A DNA stretch of 10,903 bases from the NCBI GenBank assembly GCA_028290765.1, contig JAQGJF010000580.1:1-10903 (forward strand), in the 5' to 3' direction. The notes beneath the pieces were generated by a model. The model saw only the letters and a list, made by a program, of their open reading frames with translations, ran no database searches and was not told the origin of the DNA. The DNA is from Tardiphaga sp. Its GTDB lineage: Bacteria; Pseudomonadota; Alphaproteobacteria; Rhizobiales; Xanthobacteraceae. The position numbers were made by a program, and so were the translations under genes. Below, piece after piece: positions 1 through 5,983 of this stretch (position 1 is its first letter; each line of letters starts with the position of its first letter).

Positions 1-1077
1 GGTGTAGCCGGCGACAAAGATCCACGCCGCGCAGATCAGCAAAAACGCCATGAACGGCGATTTGGTTCCTTGCAGGGCCGTCAGTATCGGCACCGTCGAC
101 AGCGTGCCGGCGACGCCGAAGAATATCAGCAGCGGCTTGCGCCCGATGCGGTCGGACAGCGCGCCATAGAGCGGCTGCAGGAGCGTGGCGAAGATCAGCG
201 AGCCAAAGATCACATAGGTGGTCTGGTCCTCGGTGAGGCCGACCGACAATTTGACGAAGGTCTGCATGTAGGTGGTGAAGGTGTAGAAGGCGGCGGTGCC
301 GCCGGCGGTCAGCCCCACCACCAGCAGCAGTTCGCGCGGATATTTCAGCAGGGCACGGATCGAGCCGGTCGGTTTGGCGAGCTTTTTGGCTTCGACGAAT
401 GCTTCGGTCTCATGCAGATTGCGCCGCATCACCGCGGCGAAAATCGCCAGCAGCGCGCCGATGACGAAGGGAATCCGCCAGCCCCATTCCTTCAATTCTT
501 CAGGCGTCAGGAATACCTTTTGCAGCAACAGCAGGACCATGATCGCGGTGAGCTGTCCGCCGATCAGGGTGACGTATTGAAAGCTGGAATAGAAACCGCG
601 GTGTTTCGGGTCGGCGACCTCGCTGAGATAGGTGGCGCTGGCGCCGTATTCGCCGCCGAGGCTCAGGCCTTCGATGATCCGGGCCAGGGCCAGCAGCGCC
701 GGCGCGGCCATGCCGATCGAATCATAGGTCGGTGTTACCGCGATGATCAGGGAGCCGAAACACATGCAGACCACCGACAGCGTCAACGACAGCCGCCGGC
801 CGTAGCGATCGGCGATGTAACCGAATAGCCAGCCGCCGAGCGGCCGCATCAGGAAGGTCGCGGCGAACAGCACCGCGACATTGAGTTGCTGCACCACCGG
901 ATCGCTGTGCGGAAAGAATTTTGGCGCGAAATACAGCGCGAACGCGGTGTAGGCGTAGAAATCATACCATTCGACGAGATTGCCGATCGAGCCGATGAAG
1001 ATCGCCTTGATCCGACGCTCGACGTCGGCGAGTTCAAGATGATCGTCTGTTGTATTTGATACGATTTGATCGGTCAC
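1..1077 (-). CDS. kgtP: MFS permease, metabolite:H+ symporter family, KgtP-like (3' end cut by window)
   Basis: This is an inner-membrane secondary transporter, probably a proton symporter for a dicarboxylate such as 2-oxoglutarate or a related organic acid. The 359 visible residues resemble E. coli KgtP (432 aa, from memory) from the first residues onward, so roughly 70 C-terminal residues lie outside the window. Seen in the sequence: GNLVEWYDF in TM1 (32-40), the MFS loop 2-3 signature GYIADRYGRR (86-95), SLGGEYGAS (139-147), WGWRIPF (198-204) and the second-half repeat of the signature, GALSDRIGRK (305-314). The start is GTG at 1077, with AGGGA seven bases upstream. It begins 24 bases after the P450 stop, so it is probably the last or a late gene of the ferredoxin-P450 operon. 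Family assignment is firm. The substrate is inferred: MHS relatives also carry shikimate, betaine or aromatic acids, and here it may import the P450 substrate. Confidence 0.9.
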   Translation of the reverse strand, partial: MTDQIVSNTTDDHLELADVERRIKAIFIGSIGNLVEWYDFYAYTAFALYFAPKFFPHSDPVVQQLNVAVLFAATFLMRPLGGWLFGYIADRYGRRLSLTLSVVCMCFGSLIIAVTPTYDSIGMAAPALLALARIIEGLSLGGEYGASATYLSEVADPKHRGFYSSFQYVTLIGGQLTAIMVLLLLQKVFLTPEELKEWGWRIPFVIGALLAIFAAVMRRNLHETEAFVEAKKLAKPTGSIRALLKYPRELLLVVGLTAGGTAAFYTFTTYMQTFVKLSVGLTEDQTTYVIFGSLIFATLLQPLYGALSDRIGRKPLLIFFGVAGTLSTVPILTALQGTKSPFMAFLLICAAWIFVAGYT

Positions 1078-1101
1078 CGGCGTTTCCCTAAATTCTCTCG
1101 A

Positions 1102-2298
1102 TTAGCGCTTTCCCAATAGCAGGGGCAATTGCCGCGGTCCACGCACGGTGCCCTCCGACCAGGAGACCGTCCCGGCCGGATCGAGACGGAAGTCGGGAAT
1201 TCGCTTCAGCCATTCCTCGATGGCAACGGTCATCTCCATCCGCGCGAGATTGGAACCGACACAGCGGTGAATGCCGAGGCCAAACGCGGCGTGGCGATTT
1301 TCCTTGCGGTCGATGACGACCTTGTCGGCATCGGGAAATACCGCGGGATCGCGATTGGCGGCGGGAAACGACAGCAGCACCATGTTGCCGGGTTTTACCG
1401 GGCAGCCGCTGATCACGGTCTCCTTCATCACCTCGCGTGCCATCGTCACCGGTGCATAGGCGCGCAGAAACTCCTCGATCGCGGTCGGCAGCAGTTCCGG
1501 TTCCGCGATCAGCCGCTGGCGATCCGCCGGCGTCTTGGCCAGATGCCAGAGCGAGGCGCCGATCGCGCTCCAGGTGGTGTCGATGCCGGCGATCAGCAGC
1601 AGCCGCAGGGTGCCGAGCACGTGGGCATCCGATAGAGGTTGACCATTCGTGTCACGAGCCTGCATCAGCGTCGAGATCAGGTCGTCGGCGGGCTCGACTT
1701 TGCGCCGTGCGACCTGGTCGGCAAAATACGCGGTCATCTCGTGCACCGCCCGCATCAGGATTTCGTCGTCGGTAATACCGAGTTCAAGGATTTCGTGAAT
1801 CCATTTGATGAAGAGGTCGCCGTCTTTTTCCGGGATGCCGAGCATGTGGGCGATCGCGCGTACCGGAATGTGCCTTGTATAGCGCGCGGCGGCGTCAATT
1901 GCGCCGTCGTTGACGAAGCCGTCGATCAGCTCGTTGCAGATCGAGCGCACCCTCGGCTCCAGTTTTTTCATTGCGTCGGGCGTGAACGGCGGCAGCAGCA
2001 ATTGCTTGGCGGGCTTGTGTTCGGGCGGATCCGAAGTAATCGGCGGTGCGGTGTTGGTAATTTCAGGCCGGATATCGCGCACGATGACGCGGCGCGACGA
2101 GAAATGCTCGGTGTCGTATGAAACCTGCTTCACCGCTTCATAGGTGGTCGGCATGTAGCAGCCGAGGAAGCGCTTGGTATGGACCACCGGGCACTCGGCG
2201 CGCAACTCGTCCCAGATCGGGAAAGGATTTTCCGTCCAGCGCGGATCGGTGTGGTCGAAATCGTGAACCCAATCGGTGACGGCGGCGTGCTTGGTCAT
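1102..2298 (-). CDS. Cytochrome P450 (bacterial class I type)
   Basis: This is a soluble haem-thiolate monooxygenase of 398 residues, the usual size for bacterial P450s, with no membrane anchor. The I-helix oxygen-activating motif AGIDTT is at 237-242 with the acid-alcohol pair D240-T241. The K-helix ExxR is E276-R279. The haem loop FGLGIHRCVG is at 339-348, with C346 as the proximal iron ligand. All hallmark residues are present, so it should be active. I cannot assign a CYP family or substrate. The reading frame is open 20 codons further, to a TTG at 2358 that overlaps the ferredoxin stop. I chose ATG 2298 because GGAGGG lies ten bases upstream and the TTG has no ribosome binding site. The gene sits 56 bases after its ferredoxin and 24 bases before the permease, which suggests one transcript. 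A ferredoxin reductase is not in the window. Confidence 0.95.
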   Translation of the reverse strand: MTKHAAVTDWVHDFDHTDPRWTENPFPIWDELRAECPVVHTKRFLGCYMPTTYEAVKQVSYDTEHFSSRRVIVRDIRPEITNTAPPITSDPPEHKPAKQLLLPPFTPDAMKKLEPRVRSICNELIDGFVNDGAIDAAARYTRHIPVRAIAHMLGIPEKDGDLFIKWIHEILELGITDDEILMRAVHEMTAYFADQVARRKVEPADDLISTLMQARDTNGQPLSDAHVLGTLRLLLIAGIDTTWSAIGASLWHLAKTPADRQRLIAEPELLPTAIEEFLRAYAPVTMAREVMKETVISGCPVKPGNMVLLSFPAANRDPAVFPDADKVVIDRKENRHAAFGLGIHRCVGSNLARMEMTVAIEEWLKRIPDFRLDPAGTVSWSEGTVRGPRQLPLLLGKR

Positions 2299-2308
2299 AC
2301 GGTCATTT

Positions 2309-2314
2309 CCCTCC
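2309..2314 (-). promoter_or_regulatory. Ribosome binding site deciding the P450 start
   Basis: GGAGGG, read on the minus strand, lies ten bases before ATG 2298. It is the strongest Shine-Dalgarno match near the P450 5' end and argues against the upstream TTG start at 2358. Confidence 0.7.
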
Positions 2315-2354
2315 GGGGTGATCGGTTTGACGGCTAGGTCCGAACGATCCTTGT

Positions 2355-2564
2355 TCAATCTTCGGTGATTTCAACGGCCAGTTCCGGACAATTGGCCTGT
2401 GCCAGCCAGGCCTTTTCCTCCAACCATTCGGGCACGGCGCCATCGCCGATTTCGTGGGCGTTGCCGAATTCGTCGAGGTTGAACAGCTCGGGCGCCAGCG
2501 CCTTGCAGCGGCTGTGCCCCTGACACTTGTCCTGGTCGACATGGATCTTGAGTTTTGCAGCCAT
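2355..2564 (-). CDS. Small [3Fe-4S]-type ferredoxin, P450 partner
   Basis: This 69-residue acidic ferredoxin is the likely direct electron donor to the P450 that follows it. The cluster-binding pattern is C14-x2-H17-x2-C20 ... C59-P60. A histidine sits where a 4Fe ferredoxin has its second cysteine, leaving three cysteines, which is typical of the [3Fe-4S] ferredoxins that accompany P450s in actinobacteria and Rhodopseudomonas. Negative residues are abundant (for example E46, E49, E50, E65, E68, D69), as expected for docking to a basic P450 surface. The ATG start at 2564 has GGGGAG six bases upstream. It is the first gene of the ferredoxin-P450-permease set, and a promoter candidate lies about 120 bases upstream. 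The stop overlaps a TTG of the P450 frame, but the P450 probably starts downstream. Cluster type is inferred from the motif. Confidence 0.93.
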   Translation of the reverse strand: MAAKLKIHVDQDKCQGHSRCKALAPELFNLDEFGNAHEIGDGAVPEWLEEKAWLAQANCPELAVEITED

Positions 2565-2693
2565 CGGCTTCTCCCCAAGTGACTACACGTCTGACGACAG
2601 CATCTATGCCGCGCCTTTTCGCCATCGGCCGTTCACGCAAATGTTGCGGCGCCGCATCCCGTGCCGGTCGCCTGGAGCAACGACGGTTTGCCA

Positions 2694-2722
2694 ATTATAA
2701 TGGCGAATGCGCCAAGTGCCAG
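2694..2722 (-). promoter_or_regulatory. Candidate sigma70-type promoter for ferredoxin-P450-permease
   Basis: On the minus strand, CTGGCA (2722-2717, 4/6 to TTGACA) is followed after 17 bases by a perfect TATAAT (2699-2694). It lies in the 226-base gap between the amidase stop and the ferredoxin start, in one of the few AT-rich patches there, and would give a leader of about 120 bases. A GGCG-CATT-CGCC mini-hairpin lies between the two boxes. I see no convincing gene in the gap 2565-2790. Alphaproteobacterial promoters often deviate from consensus, so this is a candidate only. Confidence 0.35.
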
Positions 2723-2790
2723 TGCGCATATCGCTTCCGGCTCGTGGCCGCGGGGGCGTGTTGCGTGCGGTGCCTGTCCCGCGACTCCTT

Positions 2791-4218
2791 CTAAGCCGTT
2801 CCGCGCGGATCGATCGGCGCGCTGTCGCGCAGGCCAAGGATGTCCTCCAGCACTTTTGCGCCGGCGAGAAGTTTTGCCTCGCCGTGCGGCGGTGCCACCA
2901 TCTGCAGCCCGACCGGAAGTCCGGTGGCGGTGAATCCACATGGCAGCGACAACGCAGGGCAACATACCAGCGTAATCGCGTAGGCAATGCCGAGCCACTC
3001 GATGTAATTATTGAATTTCGTGCCGGCGCATTCGGCGACGTAGCGCTGTTCGACCGGAAACGGGGACACGATCGTGGCGGGCGCCAGCAGCAGGTCGTAG
3101 GTGCCGAAGAATTCGAGGGTCCGCGCGGTCATAGCCGAACGCTGGGCTTGCGCGCGTTCCAGATCCGCCATCGTCAGCTTGAGACCCGCTTCGATATTCC
3201 AGATCACCTCGGGTTTCAGCAAGTCGCGTTTGTCGCTGCGCAGCAGCGCCGCCTTGGTCAGGACATAGTCATAAGCGCGCAGCACATGGAAGCATTCATG
3301 CGCCTCGCGCAGATCAGGATGCGCTTCCTCCACGATGGCGCCGGCCTCGGCGAAGCGCATCGCAGCCTTTCGCGTGATGGCGGCGACTTCGGGATCGACC
3401 GGCGTGATGCCGAGATCGGGCGAATAGGCGATCCGCTTCGGCCGGGTCCCCGAGCGGGCCGCCGAACGGAACGAGGTGGGCAGCACCGGCAGCGACAGCG
3501 GATCGGCCGGATGCTCGCCGCACATCGCGTCGAGCAGCAGCGCGAGATCCTCGACGTTGCGCGCCATCGGACCATGCACGCTGATGGTTCGATCGACCTG
3601 GGCGCTGCGGCTGTAGGCGACACGGCCGAAGCTTGGCCGCATGCCGACGATGCCGCAGAAGCTGGCGGGATTGCGCAGCGACCCACCGAGATCGGTGCCG
3701 TGGGCGAGCCATGCGGTGCCACTGGCCAGCGCCGCGGCGGCGCCGCCCGAGGAGCCGGAGGCGGAACGCGACAGATCCCAGGGATTGCGGGTCGCGCCGA
3801 ACACTTCATTGAAAGTATTGGCGCCGGCGCCGAATTCAGGCGTGTTCGACTTGGCGTAGATCACGCCGCCATTGGCTTCGAGATGTTCGACCAGGATATC
3901 GGAGCGGGCGGGGACGTGATCCTTGAAGATCGGTGAGCCCTGCGTGGTCAGCACGCCCGCGACCGCTGTCAGGTCCTTGATCGGCACCGGCATCCCGGCC
4001 AGCAGGCCACGCTCGGCGATCGGCTTTTTCATCAAATCTCTGGCATGGGCGCGGGCGCGGTCGAAGCACAGCGTCGGCAGGGCATTGATCTTGCCGTCAA
4101 CCTCTGCGATCCGGGCCTCCAGTGCATCCAGGAGGTCGAGCGGCGTCACCTCGCCGGCATTCAGTTTTTCCACGATCGTGCATGCCGTCGCGCGGATCAG
4201 CCCCTGATCAGATGCCAC
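2791..4218 (-). CDS. Amidase-signature family hydrolase
   Basis: This 475-residue cytoplasmic hydrolase cleaves an amide (or related C-N or ester) bond; the substrate is unknown. The amidase-signature catalytic triad is visible: K81 in PVPIKDL, the cis-serine S156 in SGSSGG, and the nucleophile S180 in TDLGGS. The Lys-Ser and Ser-Ser spacings (75 and 24) equal those of the FAAH triad K142/S217/S241, so the core is intact. The C-terminal part has the usual LPxGLQ-like segment LPVGLQMV. The start is GTG at 4218 with GAGG five bases upstream. No gatB or gatC neighbour is present, so a GatA role in tRNA amidation is unlikely. It is read in the same direction as the ferredoxin-P450 set but 226 bases before it, and diverges from an arylformamidase-like hydrolase. 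A role in breaking down an amide compound together with those genes is inference. Confidence 0.93.
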   Translation of the reverse strand: MASDQGLIRATACTIVEKLNAGEVTPLDLLDALEARIAEVDGKINALPTLCFDRARAHARDLMKKPIAERGLLAGMPVPIKDLTAVAGVLTTQGSPIFKDHVPARSDILVEHLEANGGVIYAKSNTPEFGAGANTFNEVFGATRNPWDLSRSASGSSGGAAAALASGTAWLAHGTDLGGSLRNPASFCGIVGMRPSFGRVAYSRSAQVDRTISVHGPMARNVEDLALLLDAMCGEHPADPLSLPVLPTSFRSAARSGTRPKRIAYSPDLGITPVDPEVAAITRKAAMRFAEAGAIVEEAHPDLREAHECFHVLRAYDYVLTKAALLRSDKRDLLKPEVIWNIEAGLKLTMADLERAQAQRSAMTARTLEFFGTYDLLLAPATIVSPFPVEQRYVAECAGTKFNNYIEWLGIAYAITLVCCPALSLPCGFTATGLPVGLQMVAPPHGEAKLLAGAKVLEDILGLRDSAPIDPRGTA

Positions 4219-4329
4219 TTCAACCTCGCATTTTTTTGTCGATCACAGCTCATAAAGCCGTGTAGACCATTCCGCGGAAAAGTGAAATCGCCGGCCTGTT
4301 GGCCGGCTGCGATGACGGGTAATGCAACC
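4219..4329. promoter_or_regulatory. Divergent control region between amidase and alpha/beta hydrolase
   Basis: These 111 bases must hold the promoters of both flanking genes. They include an A/T run (seven T at 4231-4237) and a perfect hairpin, GCCGGCC-TGTT-GGCCGGC (4290-4307), just before the hydrolase start. No pair of -35/-10 boxes stands out on either strand. The hairpin has no following T run, so it is not a standard terminator; it might affect translation of the hydrolase or be an operator. Confidence 0.4.
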
Positions 4330-5181
4330 ATGAATACTCCATTCGGCGCCACCGACTGGCGAGCCATGAGCCAGGACGAGCGCGACAGCGGCCTCAATAA
4401 CGGCGCCGCGGTGGCGGGCAGCGGCGAGATCGTCAATGGCTGGGACAGGCTCTCGATCGAGCTGCGGGCGCGCCATGGCAAGCACCTCGATCTGCGCTAT
4501 GGTCCGCGCGACCGCAACCGGCTCGATTTCATCAAGGTCGCCGACGGCGCGCCGACGCTGGTCTTCATTCATGGCGGCTATTGGCAGATGCGGGCGAAGG
4601 AAAATTTCACTTACTTCGCCACCGGCCCCATGGCGCACGGCATCAACGTAGCGCTGATCGGCTATACGCTCGCGCCGGATGCCACGCTCGACGAGATCGT
4701 GGCCGAAATCCACAGCGGGCTCGATACCCTCGCCGAGCAGTTGCCCGCGCTGGGGGGCCATCCCGACCGCATCGTGGTGTCCGGCTGGTCGGCGGGTGGG
4801 CATCTTACCGCCATGGCTCTCGATCACCCCAAGGTGAAAGGCGGGGTCGCGATTAGCGGCATCTACGATCTTGAGCCGATCCGTCATAGCTATCTCAACG
4901 TCAAGCTCGGACTCGACGAAGCCATGTCGCTGCGCAACTCGCCGCTGCTGCAGCCCGGCGGCGCGGCCGTGCCGTTGGCGCTGGTGGCGGGCGGCGGCGA
5001 ACTGCCGATGCTGCGGCAGCAGACGGCCGATTTTGCCGCGCACCGCGCCAGCCACGGCCTGCCTGTGAGCTACGAGGAAATCGCCGGCGCCGATCATTTT
5101 TCGGTCATGAACCAGCTGGCGTCGCCAACTGGGCGGATCACGACGCTGATCCGCCAGATGGTCGAGCGGACAGGGAGTTGA
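4330..5181 (+). CDS. Alpha/beta hydrolase, arylformamidase (kynurenine formamidase)-like
   Basis: This 283-residue cytosolic serine hydrolase shows the HGGYW oxyanion segment (81-85) typical of arylformamidases, the nucleophile elbow GWSAGG with S154 (152-157), and a C-terminal histidine H256 in GADHF. The acid position, 32 residues before the histidine as in mouse AFMID, is E224 rather than Asp. Arylformamidases hydrolyse N-formyl groups from N-formylkynurenine, and relatives act on small esters or carbamates. No kynurenine-pathway genes flank it, so the true substrate is open. Start choice is uncertain: ATG 4330 gives a normal-length protein, ATG 4312 would add six residues, and neither has a good ribosome binding site. 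It diverges from the amidase, and the two may share regulation. Confidence 0.85.
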   Translation: MNTPFGATDWRAMSQDERDSGLNNGAAVAGSGEIVNGWDRLSIELRARHGKHLDLRYGPRDRNRLDFIKVADGAPTLVFIHGGYWQMRAKENFTYFATGPMAHGINVALIGYTLAPDATLDEIVAEIHSGLDTLAEQLPALGGHPDRIVVSGWSAGGHLTAMALDHPKVKGGVAISGIYDLEPIRHSYLNVKLGLDEAMSLRNSPLLQPGGAAVPLALVAGGGELPMLRQQTADFAAHRASHGLPVSYEEIAGADHFSVMNQLASPTGRITTLIRQMVERTGS

Positions 5182-5240
5182 CGCGGTTGCGAGGCGGATG
5201 CTGCCGGCGCAGGAATGCAAAACCGTTCTGAACGCCGCCG

Positions 5241-5789
5241 CTATGGCCGTGCGTTGGGCGTCTTGGTCCGGTCTATCGCCGGCCATTGTTCAGAGAGTTC
5301 GGGCATTATTTGCGCCTTGCCGGTGATCCGCTCGACCGTCAAAACATAGACGGTGATCGCATCAAGTCGCGGGAAGAAGTTTTTCGGCCGGATCGAATTC
5401 GGCTTGCCGTATTTTTCCATCAGCCGTTCGCAGAATCGCTGCTTGGTCGCGGTATCTTCCGCGATGCGAACCTGGCCGAACAGGATGACGCTTTGGAACG
5501 CGAGGCCGCTATCGCACTCGAAGCGGCCGTAGTCGAATACTTCGCCCGGCTCGTCGAGCTCGAAGCAGGCCCGCGGCTCGCGCTCGATATTGCTTCGCAG
5601 ATGACCGCGCGCGCTGGTTCCGTGCAGGAAGACCTGATTGTCCGCCCAGATATACAGCAGCGGCACACAATAGGGATAACCATCCGCGCTCACGGTCGCG
5701 AGCCGTCCGGCAAATCCGCGGTCGAGCGCTCGCAGCGCCTGCTCGCTGGTCATCGCCCTGTCGGCTCGTCGTAGATTTGGGCCACTCAT
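5241..5789 (-). CDS. FMN-binding protein of the pyridoxamine 5'-phosphate oxidase / NimA-like superfamily
   Basis: This 182-residue protein has the split-barrel flavin-binding fold. Characteristic segments are RLATVSADGYPYCVPL (29-44), FLHGTSARGHLRSNI (54-68, phosphate-binding type), the strand pair around FQSVILFGQVRIAED (98-112) and the closing ERITGKAQIM (153-162). It is closer to the NimA-like Pyridox_ox_2 group than to true PdxH as I remember them, so it may reduce or bind a nitro or other small compound, or act in vitamin B6 salvage. Substrate specificity cannot be read from the sequence. The start is ATG 5789, with GGAGG six bases upstream. It is divergently transcribed from a MocR regulator, whose class often controls B6-related neighbours, making it a probable target of that regulator. 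Its 3' end converges on the arylformamidase-like gene with a gap of 59 bases. Confidence 0.85.
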   Translation of the reverse strand: MSGPNLRRADRAMTSEQALRALDRGFAGRLATVSADGYPYCVPLLYIWADNQVFLHGTSARGHLRSNIEREPRACFELDEPGEVFDYGRFECDSGLAFQSVILFGQVRIAEDTATKQRFCERLMEKYGKPNSIRPKNFFPRLDAITVYVLTVERITGKAQIMPELSEQWPAIDRTKTPNARP

Positions 5790-5802
5790 CGTTATCCTCC
5801 GT

Positions 5803-5916
5803 GGACCAACGGTTCCTTCGGTGCCGCTGATCTGCGCCGCGGCCGATACGCGCGCCGTGCTTGAATTCATCTCGGAGGTCGAGCATAACGCCGTGAATGG
5901 TCCGGTCGGAAGGTCC
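5803..5916. promoter_or_regulatory. Candidate MocR operator: GGTCC repeats in the divergent region
   Basis: GGTCC occurs twice in direct orientation at 5899-5903 and 5912-5916 (13-base period), and once inverted (GGACC) at 5803-5807. GTGGACC (5801-5807) and GGTCCAC (5912-5918) are exact inverted copies. MocR-class regulators commonly bind short direct repeats in the region between themselves and a divergent target, so this fits in place and form. Short GC-rich words recur by chance in such DNA, so confidence is low. Confidence 0.3.
5861..5889 (+). promoter_or_regulatory. Candidate promoter of the MocR regulator
   Basis: TTGAAT (5861-5866, 4/6), a 17-base spacer and CATAAC (5884-5889, 4/6) form a plausible sigma70-type promoter. 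Transcription would begin near 5896, so the GGTCC direct repeats would fall just downstream of the start, a position suited to autorepression. Confidence 0.3.
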
Positions 5917-5972
5917 ACTTGATGCGAACGCGGCATACCATTTCGCGGCAGCCGGTTTTGAGTGGCGCAACA

Positions 5973-5976
5973 GGAG
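5973..5976 (+). promoter_or_regulatory. Ribosome binding site supporting the MocR start at GTG 5984
   Basis: GGAG lies seven bases before GTG 5984. The alternative ATG at 5897 has its nearest GGAGG 18 bases away, too far for normal use. Confidence 0.5.
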
Positions 5977-5983
5977 CGCGGAA

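Noticed and set aside
70..828. Plus-strand frame of 252 codons over the permease
   Set aside because: The minus-strand frame here reads through as a KgtP-like permease with all family signatures; the plus frame is low-complexity Gln/Arg/Gly-rich shadow.
2299..2358. Longer P450 starting at TTG 2358, overlapping the ferredoxin stop
   Set aside because: No ribosome binding site for the TTG, while ATG 2298 has GGAGGG and gives a normal P450 N-terminus.
2706..2724. TGGCAC followed by GC on the minus strand as a sigma54 promoter before the ferredoxin
   Set aside because: The -24 like box is present but the -12 element is one base off spacing and lacks TTGC.
2555..2794. Plus-strand frame of 79 codons with a Cys-rich tail (CAKCQC...CCVRC) in the gap before the ferredoxin
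   Set aside because: It begins inside the ferredoxin gene on the opposite strand, has no ribosome binding site, and the cysteines do not form a known motif with conserved surroundings. Probably chance.
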